NCBI RefSeq assembly: GCF_000735045.1
Contig: NZ_JPOQ01000056.1
Span: 1-41,338 of the forward strand
Length of the DNA stretch: 41,338 nucleotides
Source of the DNA: Ferrovum myxofaciens
Lineage (GTDB): Bacteria > Pseudomonadota > Gammaproteobacteria > Burkholderiales > Ferrovaceae
Reading direction: 5' to 3'
Below are positions 27,008-35,213 of this stretch, one piece after another; position 1 is the stretch's first letter, and every line of letters begins with the position of its first letter. Below the pieces are notes generated by a model that saw nothing but the letters and a program-made list of their open reading frames with translations, was not told where the DNA came from and did no database searches. The translations under genes and the position numbers were made by a program.

Positions 27008-27439
27008 TCAGGATTCCGTGGCGGTGGAGGATGTAGTGAGTTCCGGCGTCACCCCGTTGGACACTACGATGCCGGGCGTAATGGCACCGGAGTACAGCAG
27101 CGTGCCCGCCCCAGTGGCAGCCCCCCCAATGCCCCAGAAAGTTTCAGTCTCGGACCCCGCGGTGGCCGCAGGAAAAACGATGGTGGAGGCAGGGCTCACG
27201 CTGTTGCCGGTCACGGTCCAGCCAACGGCGGAGCGCGCTACCGCCACCCGCGCATAACCGGTGTAGGCGGCTTCACTGGTATTCTGGGCTCCTGCAACCC
27301 CCGGATCGGCCGTGTGCAGGCTGATGTAGAGGTTGGTCAGTGGAGCGGTGGCTGCATTATCGGCAATGTTGGCAACGGGCACGGCCTGAAACAGGAGTTT
27401 CAGAAGGTCGTTGGCCCAGGGGGTGGTTTTACCAGCCAT
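27008..27439 (-). CDS. Small phage tail-fibre-type protein
   Basis: A 143-aa protein of a family common in prophages and often annotated as tail fibre protein. It has the characteristic start MAGKTTPWANDLLKLLFQAV, then LTNLYISLHTADPGVAGAQN and YTGYARVAVARSAVGW. The C-terminus is Thr/Ser-rich. GGAG lies 10 nt before the ATG. It is the first gene of the three-gene fibre cassette and directly follows, in transcription order, the interruption caused by the PEP-CTERM cargo gene. Confidence 0.7.
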   Translation of the reverse strand: MAGKTTPWANDLLKLLFQAVPVANIADNAATAPLTNLYISLHTADPGVAGAQNTSEAAYTGYARVAVARSAVGWTVTGNSVSPASTIVFPAATAGSETETFWGIGGAATGAGTLLYSGAITPGIVVSNGVTPELTTSSTATES

Positions 27440-27866
27440 GAGAGAGTTCTCCTTGATGAGTGACTACGGTTCTTGCAAAACTCCAGAAATATCAAAATCC
27501 CGACGGCTACGTCCGCCGGTTTGAGACGATTTTTAACGTGTCGGCACAGTTGCGGCGGTGTTCCTGATCCTGATGGTCGGTATTCATGTCCTGGCTTGAA
27601 CACTGTCCTGCGTCAATAGAGGTATGGGCTGTTGGAAATCGGGAGAGGGGGGTGGCAGTCATTGCCGCAGACGCATCAGTGGACCGGGCAGCGAATATCC
27701 AAGGGACTGGCCGCCTCACCTGGTGTGACCCTTTCCCGGCGTCAGGTGAGGGCTATTGGTCCGCAGTCGTGATTGGCGGCGTGAGGGGGGCGACAGATAG
27801 CCCTCTGTAATATTTACGGGCAGGACGCTTGCGAGATATCGAAAAACTTTACACTTTTTTACATAT
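27440..27866. other. Non-coding stretch upstream of the fibre cassette
   Basis: No gene with recognisable features is seen on either strand. The left half has the composition of the phage genes. From about 27840 the sequence becomes AT-rich, and a pentanucleotide tract and the cargo gene follow. Short open frames here look random (Arg/Ser-rich). Confidence 0.4.
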
Positions 27867-27891
27867 TTCCGTTCCGTTCCGTTCCGTTCCG
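27867..27891 (+). repeat. Five perfect TTCCG pentanucleotide repeats
   Basis: Five uninterrupted copies of TTCCG, followed at once by the AT-rich TTATTATAACTAATTG. The tract lies about 160 bp upstream of the PEP-CTERM start. Simple pentamer tracts can vary in number by slippage. Confidence 0.85.
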
Positions 27892-28053
27892 TTATTATAA
27901 CTAATTGTAATTGTTAAATTATATTAAAATATTCAAGTAAGCGGCACGATTAGTGCTTTACTATGAGATGAGGGGATGGAATCGGTTTCTTCGAAACTTT
28001 CCATGCAGGAAAGTGCGGGAAAGTCTGAACAATATGACTCATGGGGGGGACAT

Positions 28054-28716
28054 ATGAACAAGTATTCTGTGTATCGTGTCGCGGGGCTGATGTTTATGCT
28101 TGTAGCCGGTGATTCTGCTTTTGCTGGCGTTTGCCCATCTACTGTGGGCCTTGGCCCTTTTGGAGGTGGTGGAACGGGCAATGCAACAGACTGCAATTTT
28201 ACAATCATATTCAATACGAACGGCAGCATTGGAACTACGTTCGGGCCTCAAACAACTTATGATAGTCTTGATGATGCTTTAATAGGTGTAGTGAACAACA
28301 GCGGCCATACAATTTCCAGTTTTAACCTTAGTGGTCGTGGTGTTTTTACGTTCGATGGTGATGGGGTTAATGGGTACACTGGAGTCACTAACACTGCCAC
28401 CGGGCTTTCTTCCCAAGCTTTTTACAATTATAACGGTAGTGTTCTGGGAACAGATCAGTATGGTGGGGCGGATGCATACTTTACCAACGTTTTTATCGGT
28501 CTCGGCTATTTAGGTCAAAACAGCAGTGGAACAGTCAACTTCAAGAACGCAATCTTGGGTAATGGCGGGACTGATTACTTCGCATTGGAGAATCCGATTA
28601 ACATCAATGCACCACCACAAGTGGGAACAGTACCAGAGCCCGCGAGCGTGGCGCTGCTTGGAATCGGGTTGTTGGGATTGATGGCAGGACTGCGGCGGCA
28701 TCGGCGCTTCGGGTGA
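28054..28716 (+). CDS. PEP-CTERM sorted exported protein (prophage cargo)
   Basis: A 220-aa secreted protein, start at 28054 with a run of six G residues 6-7 nt upstream. Residues 1-25 form a signal peptide (VAGLMFMLVAGDSAFA). The mature part is Asn/Gly/Thr-rich without recognised enzymatic motifs. The C-terminus is a textbook PEP-CTERM signal: VPEPASVALLGIGLLGLMAG then RRHRR, which exosortase uses to sort proteins to the envelope or biofilm matrix. It is read opposite to the phage late genes, in AT-richer DNA with its own upstream region, between the DUF2460 and fibre genes. This is the layout of a lysogenic-conversion 'moron'. An earlier in-frame ATG at 27976 would destroy the signal peptide and is rejected. 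Confidence 0.85.
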   Translation: MNKYSVYRVAGLMFMLVAGDSAFAGVCPSTVGLGPFGGGGTGNATDCNFTIIFNTNGSIGTTFGPQTTYDSLDDALIGVVNNSGHTISSFNLSGRGVFTFDGDGVNGYTGVTNTATGLSSQAFYNYNGSVLGTDQYGGADAYFTNVFIGLGYLGQNSSGTVNFKNAILGNGGTDYFALENPININAPPQVGTVPEPASVALLGIGLLGLMAGLRRHRRFG

Positions 28717-28730
28717 TTCGATCCTTTCGA

Positions 28731-28747
28731 GGGTGCGGGGGGCACCC
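28731..28747 (+). terminator. Possible terminator of the PEP-CTERM gene
   Basis: GGGTGC pairs with GCACCC around a five-G loop, 14 bp after the PEP-CTERM stop. No U-run follows, so termination would be weak or Rho-assisted. Confidence 0.4.
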
Positions 28748-28815
28748 GCCCCCTGCAGACTGTCGAGAAATTTTACACCTGATGGCGCGATACGCGCATT
28801 CGCCACCCTGCAAAG

Positions 28816-29748
28816 TTACGGCTTCACCATCTCCAGGGTGAGTTTCTTCAACTCCCAGAGTTGGTACATGAAATTGTTGTAGTCCTGGACATCCTCGCCA
28901 AAGCGCACCCGGTAGTACCAGGTGTAACTCGCACTCACCACAGATCCTTTGGCCGGAGGTACCGGGAAACTCAGCGTATTGGGCGTGATCAGGTTCCATG
29001 TGGAAGGGGAATACACTTGCACTCCACCGACAAACACCTTCAAGGTGGTGACGTCCACATAGCCCACCGGTTCGATGAATCCGCCATAGGTTTTGGTCAG
29101 GGGATATTCTGTGGTGAATCCATCTCCTACGCCAAGGTCATAGCCCGATACCGTGTTGGGCTCCGCTGGATCGGCAAACAGGAAGGTATCGAAACTACCT
29201 GTTCGCGCCAGAAAAAACCCGCATAAGACCTGCAATTCTGCGAATCCCTGGGTCTCGCGCAGCAACTCATAGGACATCTCCCATTTCCACAGGGGATATG
29301 CGGTGTTGGACACACGGGTTTCCCGCCCGGAGGTGTGTTTGACGATGGTGGTGTGGAACTGAGGCGACTTCACAATGTTCCACTGCAGGCCAGGAAGCGT
29401 CGGAAACAGCAGGTTGCTCATGGTGAACTCCGCAAAAGGCGGCAGTGGGTAGTCATAGAGGATTTCAAAGACGATCTGGGAGGCGTGGGCGTGCGGGTCG
29501 TCATCCACCAGGATTTCGGTGACCATCTGGGACACCCGAGCGTGTACAAACTCGTAGAGAATCTCTACCGAGAATTGGGAGGTCCGAACCTGGGGATCAT
29601 CATCAGCCAGGATTTCTGCCAGTAATTGACTGAGGGTGGCAGCGGGATTATCGTCTGCAAGAACTTCAGCCGCGAGAGTGCTGATGCGGGCAGCCGGGAT
29701 CCCTGACTCCAGTACCTCGGTGGTCAGTTGAGTGATGCGATTGGCCAT
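28816..29748 (-). CDS. DUF2460 distal tail protein (GTA g12-like) with N-terminal repeats
   Basis: A 310-aa protein. Residues about 105-310 match DUF2460/TIGR02217: LLFPTLPGLQWNIVKSPQFH, TAYPLWKWEMSYELLRE and a C-terminus with VRFGEDVQDYNNFMYQLWEL. In gene transfer agents this is the distal tail adaptor between tube and hub. Residues 4-103 are an unusual extension of six 16-17-residue repeats of the form xxSQxxxEILxDDDPxA. In transcription order it follows the lectin-like tail gene by 3 bp. The PEP-CTERM gene is inserted on the opposite strand after its stop. Confidence 0.82.
   Translation of the reverse strand: MANRITQLTTEVLESGIPAARISTLAAEVLADDNPAATLSQLLAEILADDDPQVRTSQFSVEILYEFVHARVSQMVTEILVDDDPHAHASQIVFEILYDYPLPPFAEFTMSNLLFPTLPGLQWNIVKSPQFHTTIVKHTSGRETRVSNTAYPLWKWEMSYELLRETQGFAELQVLCGFFLARTGSFDTFLFADPAEPNTVSGYDLGVGDGFTTEYPLTKTYGGFIEPVGYVDVTTLKVFVGGVQVYSPSTWNLITPNTLSFPVPPAKGSVVSASYTWYYRVRFGEDVQDYNNFMYQLWELKKLTLEMVKP
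29440..29739 (-). repeat. Six coding 17-residue tandem repeats in the DUF2460 protein
   Basis: Units begin at residues 4, 21, 38, 55, 71 and 88 of the protein. They share a hydrophobic strand (SQLLAEIL, SQFSVEIL, SQMVTEIL, SQIVFEIL) and usually an acidic turn (ADDNP, ADDDP, VDDDP). Related strings are seen in other phage tail proteins; here the number and regularity are notable. Confidence 0.8.
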
Positions 29749-29751
29749 GGC

Positions 29752-31305
29752 TCAACTGATGACTTCGTAGCCGATCTCGAGGGCGTTGACATCGGTGGTC
29801 ACCCAACTTGCCCCAGTCGCCGGATTCACTGCAAACACATCAGAGAGGTACTGGTAACTGGTCCCCACATTCTGGGTTGCACCTGCCGACTGGACCGTGC
29901 CGGTTTTGATCAGATTGGCGATCTGTCTGGTTCCGGCATCGTCCTTGCGATAAGCTCCCACCACGCGCACTCCATATACCGTGGCACCGGGGGGCAAGCC
30001 GGCTACTGTGCTGAAAAGATCTGCGGCCCCCACCGTGGCGCTACTGTTGTAGGTCTGATCCCCATCCAGCCCGTCCTCGGACACAGCGGCGTAGTTGGTC
30101 AGGGTATAGGTGTAGCCAATGTTGAGTTTGCCATTGGTGATGGCAGGGCCTGAGGGCAATGGACCGGGAATGGCGGGAGGGGAGGCATAGGTCAGTGGGT
30201 AGACCGCGGCCAGTGGATTGCCATAGGCGTAGACGCTGAAGGTATCAAAAGCAAAACTGGTGTCGGTGATAAACCCCAGAGCGTAGGGGGTGTCCTTGGT
30301 GACGGCTGCCGTGACCGCCGAGAAGGTGAGGGTGTTCTGGCCGGTGACGAGCCCGATTTTCTCATCACCCACATAGAGAATCCCAATCGGCATGCCATTG
30401 AGCGGATTGATTTGGGCGATGACCGGGCGGATTTTGAGGGCAGGGTAATTGGTCTGGGCATACAGGGTCAACGCTGTAATGGTGCAGTCATGCGCCATAC
30501 GCGGGGCCACTCCCGTGAGGGGATCATCCATGTTTCCAGGGTTGACCCCCGGCAGATTGGTGCTCGGATTGTCAGAAAGTGTCAGAATCAGGTTGTTGGC
30601 AGAGAGCGTCTGCCAGTTGCCCCCGTTACCCATGGCCAACTGCCCCGCTGTGACGGGGTTCGAGGGTGTAAAGGCCGTGCTCACATTGGCAGAGGGATAG
30701 ACCGTGCGGGTGCGCTTGTCGCCCAGAAAGGTGTTGCAGGGGTGAACGCCCGGACCCGTGGTGTTATCGCAGAAGTAGAGGTCATCAATCAGCATGGCCC
30801 CATTGAACTGGATGTTATTGATGCTGGCATTGGCACTGTTCTGGATGTTGATCCCCGAAACATTGAGCACCACATTGCCGTTGATGCGTACGGTCAACTG
30901 ACCTGCGGCGCCTACCGTTCCCCCGATTTCCAGGAAATACCACCCGGCGCTGGGCATGACGCCCGCAAGGGACTGTGCCAGCAGATTGTTGGTAGGGTTG
31001 CCACGCCCCACCTGAACCACCGAATTGACTGCATACACCCAGAACTGGTTGGTGTTCACATCGTTGAATACGGTCTGGAATGCGCCGTTGACGGCGATCC
31101 CCATATAAAAGGTGGAGAAATTTCCCGGCAGATTACGGATCAATGGAGAACCCCACGCACCCAGAAAGTAGGCCTTGCCGGGAAGCCCGAAGCGACCCGG
31201 CACCAGCGTTGTATTGTTGCCACTACCACCTCCCGACCAACCGTCATAGTTGACATCGGAGGCCTGGCCGTATTTGTCGAATCCGTCCCAGAGAATGAGT
31301 GCCAT
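29752..31305 (-). CDS. Lectin-like phage tail/appendage protein
   Basis: A 517-aa protein. The N-terminal 190 residues have the pattern of concanavalin/LamG-type phage domains (WDGFDKYG, GRFGLPGKAYFLG, WYFLEIGGTVGAAGQLTVRI). The junction segment DDLYFCDNTTGPGVHPCNTF and LGDKRTRTVYPSANV is frequent in phage tail proteins. The C-terminal half is beta-rich with no assigned fold. A role in receptor contact or tail decoration is likely from family context only. It lies directly upstream of the DUF2460 gene. Confidence 0.7.
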   Translation of the reverse strand: MALILWDGFDKYGQASDVNYDGWSGGGSGNNTTLVPGRFGLPGKAYFLGAWGSPLIRNLPGNFSTFYMGIAVNGAFQTVFNDVNTNQFWVYAVNSVVQVGRGNPTNNLLAQSLAGVMPSAGWYFLEIGGTVGAAGQLTVRINGNVVLNVSGINIQNSANASINNIQFNGAMLIDDLYFCDNTTGPGVHPCNTFLGDKRTRTVYPSANVSTAFTPSNPVTAGQLAMGNGGNWQTLSANNLILTLSDNPSTNLPGVNPGNMDDPLTGVAPRMAHDCTITALTLYAQTNYPALKIRPVIAQINPLNGMPIGILYVGDEKIGLVTGQNTLTFSAVTAAVTKDTPYALGFITDTSFAFDTFSVYAYGNPLAAVYPLTYASPPAIPGPLPSGPAITNGKLNIGYTYTLTNYAAVSEDGLDGDQTYNSSATVGAADLFSTVAGLPPGATVYGVRVVGAYRKDDAGTRQIANLIKTGTVQSAGATQNVGTSYQYLSDVFAVNPATGASWVTTDVNALEIGYEVIS

Positions 31306-31337
31306 GATTGTTGAGCCGATGAAATTTGAGAGGGTAA

Positions 31338-31359
31338 GGCAGGGGATTTCTCCCCTGCC
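31338..31359 (-). other. Intergenic hairpin, 9-bp stem and 4-nt loop
   Basis: GGCAGGGGA pairs perfectly with TCCCCTGCC around TTTC, between two late genes. There is no U-run on either side, so it is more likely an RNA-stability or processing hairpin than an intrinsic terminator. Confidence 0.5.
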
Positions 31360-31366
31360 AGTGGGA

Positions 31367-31735
31367 TCACGCAGTTTTGATGGTATTCACGCCATTGACC
31401 ACGGTGGTGGCCAGGGTGGCGATGGTTTTTTCCGAGATGGCTCGGCCCAAAGTGGTGAAGGCCGCACGGGCCGCATCGATGCCCACCGTGATGGCGGCTC
31501 CCGAACCACTGCCCGCCGCAGTGCTCTTCAAGACCGCAATCCCGACCTGTTTTACGGCATTCTCGAGATCCGTCACCGCCACTGTATTCAGTTCGGCTGC
31601 TGCTGCTTTGAATTCGGCCACGATCTGGGCTCCGATGGGGTTTTGCGACAGCCAGCTCTCGAACACCGCAAAATCGGTTTTCAAGGAATCCAGGGCGGAT
31701 TTGGCATCACTTTCCAAGGTATCGATCAGACTCAT
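31367..31735 (-). CDS. Small helical phage protein of unknown function
   Basis: A 122-aa, Ala-rich, mostly helical protein (MSLIDTLESDAKSALDSLKT, then a C-terminal half with LGRAISEKTIATLATTVVNG). I do not recognise a family with certainty. A strong AGGAG precedes the ATG. It lies between the lysis genes and the lectin-like tail gene in the late operon. No transmembrane helix or signal peptide is clear. Confidence 0.6.
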   Translation of the reverse strand: MSLIDTLESDAKSALDSLKTDFAVFESWLSQNPIGAQIVAEFKAAAAELNTVAVTDLENAVKQVGIAVLKSTAAGSGSGAAITVGIDAARAAFTTLGRAISEKTIATLATTVVNGVNTIKTA

Positions 31736-31799
31736 TTGTTTCTCCTGAAATTTACATGTCGCGCTGAGGAGTAAAGGGCAGCGCGTTCCCTTGTACGAC

Positions 31800-32054
31800 T
31801 TACTTCAGTCCCATGTCCTTGTTGGCAACCAGGTGCACCACGATGTTGGTGGCCGCCACAATGCCCCCGGCCAGCATCCCGGCCTGCTGGTCAGAAATTG
31901 AAATGGCCCACCCCAAGGCATGGAACAGATCTTCGAGTTTCAAGATCATGGGCGAGAGCAGGGTCACCGTGATGGCGCCGGTTTTCCAGAGCACGGGGTC
32001 GGCGACCGATTCGCCAACCTTGAATACGCTCCACAGAGCGAGAAGTTTTTGCAT
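31800..32054 (-). CDS. Internal-start holin (84 aa) nested in the endolysin gene
   Basis: The ATG at 32054 is preceded by AGGAG (32061-32065) with 6-nt spacing, the best SD in the neighbourhood, although it lies inside the endolysin reading frame. The product would start MQKLLALWSVFKVGESVADP, contain two transmembrane segments and end MGLK. This matches small phage holins in length and layout. Two readings are possible: a formerly separate holin gene whose upstream stop was lost, or a deliberate dual product. Confidence 0.6.
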   Translation of the reverse strand: MQKLLALWSVFKVGESVADPVLWKTGAITVTLLSPMILKLEDLFHALGWAISISDQQAGMLAGGIVAATNIVVHLVANKDMGLK

Positions 32055-32549
32055 GGAATTCTCCTGAGGGGGTGAAAGAACATTGACAGGTTCAGACATT
32101 GCATCGAGGCTCTCCAGCCCATGGGTATGGATCACCCGGGCAATCTTGGTGCCGTAGTTGGGGTCGGTGGCATAGCCCGCGCTCGCGATGGCGTAACCAA
32201 AGGTGACGCCGCTGCCGGTCTTGAAAGCCCCCGCATAACGCGCACCTTTCAGAAACCGGGCGTGATCCAGGATCGACTCCTGCCAGTTGGCGTATTGGCG
32301 AAACCAGGCATTTATGGTTTCTTTTTGCCCTGCCACATACTCAATGGTGGCAATCCGGTAGCGCTCGTCCGTCCAACTGGCATCGGCCTTGATGCCGAAG
32401 AGGTTGTTGGCGGCTCTGGTCAACTGGGACTCCCCCCAGGCGGATTCGAGGGCCGCCTGCGCGATAGTAAAACTCGCAGGAATCCCTTCCTCCTTCTGAC
32501 AGGCCAGGGCCGCTCCCTTGATCGTGCTGATAAAATCTTCCGGACTCAT
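31800..32549 (-). CDS. Endolysin (glucosaminidase) fused in frame to a holin-like domain
   Basis: A 249-aa protein with two parts. Residues 1-150 are a GH73/FlgJ-type N-acetylglucosaminidase: FTIAQAALESAWGESQL (27-43, with catalytic Glu35 in ALESAWG) and NNLFGIKADASWTD, then GYATDPNYGTKIARVI. Residues 166-249 are a small membrane domain with two hydrophobic segments (about 190-210 and 222-240), like stand-alone phage holins that begin MQKLLALWSVFK. An internal ATG at that point has its own strong SD, so both a fusion and a free holin may be made. The start overlaps the upstream gene stop by 4 bp. No signal peptide is present, so release needs the holin. Confidence 0.8.
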   Translation of the reverse strand: MSPEDFISTIKGAALACQKEEGIPASFTIAQAALESAWGESQLTRAANNLFGIKADASWTDERYRIATIEYVAGQKETINAWFRQYANWQESILDHARFLKGARYAGAFKTGSGVTFGYAIASAGYATDPNYGTKIARVIHTHGLESLDAMSEPVNVLSPPQENSMQKLLALWSVFKVGESVADPVLWKTGAITVTLLSPMILKLEDLFHALGWAISISDQQAGMLAGGIVAATNIVVHLVANKDMGLK

Positions 32550-32833
32550 TTCCAGTGCTCCTTGAGGGTGGTGAAGAGTTGATAGGCAACTGTGCCGATG
32601 CCGCCCAATACGGTGATCACGAGCCAGCCCAGCACGCTCGTCTTGACGCGCTCGTTGCGCTGCTGGCGCAGGGCAGTGTTTTCTAATTCCTTCTTGATAA
32701 ATTCGTGATGGTCACGGTGCACCTCCAGCGGTACCCCGAAACTCTCCAGTTCGGCACGCACCGCCTCGGTAATGCTGGCCACCAATAGCTCACGCATTTC
32801 CTCGGTCAGAGGAACTTGTCGACGCTCGATCAT
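32546..32833 (-). CDS. Small membrane-anchored phage protein of the lysis region
   Basis: A 95-aa protein. Residues 8-65 are charged and probably coiled-coil (LTEEMRELLVASITEAVRAE, FIKKELENTALRQQRNERVK). One hydrophobic helix follows near the C-terminus (VLGWLVITVLGGIGTVAYQL, 67-86), so it is tail-anchored. It overlaps the endolysin start by 4 bp and follows the tape measure gene. It may be an auxiliary holin or antiholin, but the sequence does not prove this. Confidence 0.65.
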   Translation of the reverse strand: MIERRQVPLTEEMRELLVASITEAVRAELESFGVPLEVHRDHHEFIKKELENTALRQQRNERVKTSVLGWLVITVLGGIGTVAYQLFTTLKEHWK

Positions 32834-32841
32834 TTAGGGAC

Positions 32842-35211
32842 CTACCCGAAGTTTCTGAGGTGATTCTTGAGGGCCGAGGCAATCGCCGCGCCATTGTTTT
32901 TGAACAAACGCTCCACGCTCTGGGCGTCGGTGGCGTGTATGTGCACATGGGTGGTGGAACTGCTCCCTCCCTTTTCCACCATGGAGCGCAGTCCTCCGGC
33001 AATCCCTGCCGGCAGAATGGTCTCGTTCCGGTGCACGAACTGCAGCCGGTCCACGGGGATGTTCCACTCTCCACCCGCACTCGAAGCCACCGATCCCGCC
33101 ACCGCCGCCACGGCCCCCATTCCAACTGCTGCTGGAGCCGCCGCATAAGGCCCCATGGTGGGTGCCAGAAACCCGAAGATCCCGGCAAAGGTTTCTGACG
33201 CACTGTTCATGATGGATTTGATGATGGTGAGTGCACTGGTGGAAAGACTGGCGGTGCTGGCCATCTGACTGGAGGCCATGCGTACCTCGTCCTGCGTGGT
33301 GGTGGCCAGCGTCATGGCCAACTGTTGCGAGGCCCAGGTGCTCACCATCTTGATGCCGGTGTCGATGAACGAGGAGAGGATGGAGGTGAGGCTGCGCTGC
33401 CACGCCTGCTGCCAAGTCTGGGTGCCCATGATGACTCCCTTGATGGAAGTATCAAAGGCCGAGGTCAGGGGAGCGAACATCTGCTGGTAAGATTTCTGGT
33501 TATCGAGCACTGCCGTCTGGGTGGCCCGGGTCAACTGTGCTTCCCGATCGGCATTGAGTTTGACGATCTGATCATCGATCTTGGCCCGTTCTTTCGCGTC
33601 AGTTTTATAAAGTTCCAGCTTCTTGGCCAGCAGATCCAGAGAAATCGCATATTCCTGAGCCGCCACCTCCTGATCCCGTACCAACTTCTGGTCCTGGGTG
33701 ATTTTGCCGATTTGAAGCAGGAACTGATTGCCCTGGGTCACCGTTTTGAGGTGATTGCGTTCGAGATTGGCCTCACTGTTGAGTTGCTGCAACTTGAGTG
33801 ACAACTCTTCCTGACTGGCCTTCTGGGCCGATGAGACCTGCGCCCGATAGATCTGGCGTTGCAAATTCACCACCTGATGCAGCACCGCGTTGTAATCCGC
33901 CGAGCCTTTTCTGGCCAGCGCCAGTTTCTGTTGCCAGAACGCCAGTTCATCCTGTTTGGAGAGTTCGTGATAAGCCCCCTCCAGATCCTGCTTCTGGGTG
34001 AGTTCAGCACGCCACGCGCTCATCTGACCGTGAGAACTGTGACCAGAATGAGCGACCCCAGGCAGGGCCATTTGACCCAGAGGTGATGATTTATTGCCGG
34101 AAGATCCACCAGCCGAGGCGAGTTCTCCCTTGAAGGCAAGAATTGTGTGCATCATGGAGCCCACCTGCTGGTCCACCGCGAGTTTGGTTTCGGTGAGCCC
34201 CCGATTCCAGGCGGCCTTGATGCCGTTCCAGTCGAGATGTAGGGCCGAATTGATCACCCCGGCCACCGTTACGATGGCGCCTGCCATGGCGGCGGTGACC
34301 ACCTCCAGTGATTGCCAGGCCAACTCCAGTCCCAGCACCAGATACTTGACGGCATCGGCCAGTGCCTTCAAGGTGTCTGCGAGAAACCCGCCGGGTTTTA
34401 AGCTGTCGGATAGAGCCCCCGTCAACCCCTGGATCGCCGGGGTCAAGTCAGAGCCAAATCCCACCGCCGCCATCTTGAGTTGGGACCCCAACTGTTTGAG
34501 GCTCTCGTTGAACTGGGCATCCTTGGCAATTGCCTGATCACCCAGCACCAGCCCCAATTGCTGTGCCTTCTGGGTCATGGCATCAATGTTCTGGGATCCC
34601 TGGTTCAGAAACGGAATCAGATCTGTTCCGGCGCGTCCAAAGAGTTGCATCGCAACCGCCGTCTTGGCGGCTCCATTCTGGCTCTTGGCAAAAGCATCAC
34701 TCACCCGAGAGAGCACATCCTCGATACGCATATTCTTGAGGGAGGCCGCACTCAAGCCGACACTCTGAAAGGCTCCGGCCACCTGTTTATTGCCCTGGCC
34801 CACGGAGGCCATGGCCCGCGAGAGCCGGAACAAACCCTGCTGCAACTGGGTAAACGACACATCGCTCTGCCCGGCAGCGTATTTGAGCCCCTGCAGCGCA
34901 TCCGTAGAAATCCCGGTTTTCTGCGAGGCGTGCTCGATTTCATCGCCATACTCGGCGGCAGACTTGCCCAGTTCCAGCAATTTGGCCCCGATCTCCGTGA
35001 TCCCGCCCAGTTCGGTCAGAACCTTGAACACCTCGAGGGATTTCTTGACTCCATCCATGTGCTCGCGGATATTCTTCTGCATCTCAGCGACATGGCCCTG
35101 AATCCCCCGGGTGGATTTCTGGACTTCATTGCGCGCTGCCTGCATGTCCTGCGACAGGCGGGCAATGTTGGCCTTGATGTCGATCTCGAGCGATCCGATT
35201 TTGGATGCCAT
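32842..35211 (-). CDS. Tail tape measure protein
   Basis: A 789-aa protein that sets siphophage tail length. The N-terminus (IGSLEIDIKANIARLSQDMQ) and residues 90-280 (KTGISTDALQGLKYAAGQSD; AMQLFGRAGTDLIPFLNQGS) match phage minor tail/TP901-type tape measure domains. Hydrophobic segments near 290-330 and long helical, coiled-coil stretches (about 430-580) follow, then a Gly/Ala-rich C-terminal domain ending VEKGGSSSTTHVHIHATDAQ and SALKNHLRNFG. By the usual rule of about 0.15 nm per residue, the tail would be near 120 nm (inference). It starts 2 bp after the tail chaperone frame ends. Confidence 0.88.
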   Translation of the reverse strand: MASKIGSLEIDIKANIARLSQDMQAARNEVQKSTRGIQGHVAEMQKNIREHMDGVKKSLEVFKVLTELGGITEIGAKLLELGKSAAEYGDEIEHASQKTGISTDALQGLKYAAGQSDVSFTQLQQGLFRLSRAMASVGQGNKQVAGAFQSVGLSAASLKNMRIEDVLSRVSDAFAKSQNGAAKTAVAMQLFGRAGTDLIPFLNQGSQNIDAMTQKAQQLGLVLGDQAIAKDAQFNESLKQLGSQLKMAAVGFGSDLTPAIQGLTGALSDSLKPGGFLADTLKALADAVKYLVLGLELAWQSLEVVTAAMAGAIVTVAGVINSALHLDWNGIKAAWNRGLTETKLAVDQQVGSMMHTILAFKGELASAGGSSGNKSSPLGQMALPGVAHSGHSSHGQMSAWRAELTQKQDLEGAYHELSKQDELAFWQQKLALARKGSADYNAVLHQVVNLQRQIYRAQVSSAQKASQEELSLKLQQLNSEANLERNHLKTVTQGNQFLLQIGKITQDQKLVRDQEVAAQEYAISLDLLAKKLELYKTDAKERAKIDDQIVKLNADREAQLTRATQTAVLDNQKSYQQMFAPLTSAFDTSIKGVIMGTQTWQQAWQRSLTSILSSFIDTGIKMVSTWASQQLAMTLATTTQDEVRMASSQMASTASLSTSALTIIKSIMNSASETFAGIFGFLAPTMGPYAAAPAAVGMGAVAAVAGSVASSAGGEWNIPVDRLQFVHRNETILPAGIAGGLRSMVEKGGSSSTTHVHIHATDAQSVERLFKNNGAAIASALKNHLRNFG

Positions 35212-35213
35212 GA

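Noticed and set aside
27507-27719. A 70-aa minus-strand protein gene
   Set aside because: Arg/Ser-rich, no SD and no recognisable motif; it looks like a chance open frame.
27867-27891. A CRISPR array
   Set aside because: The repeats are 5 bp with no spacers; it is a simple tandem tract.
27976-28053. A longer N-terminus for the PEP-CTERM protein
   Set aside because: It would place 26 polar residues before the signal peptide, and the strong G-rich SD sits before the ATG at 28054.
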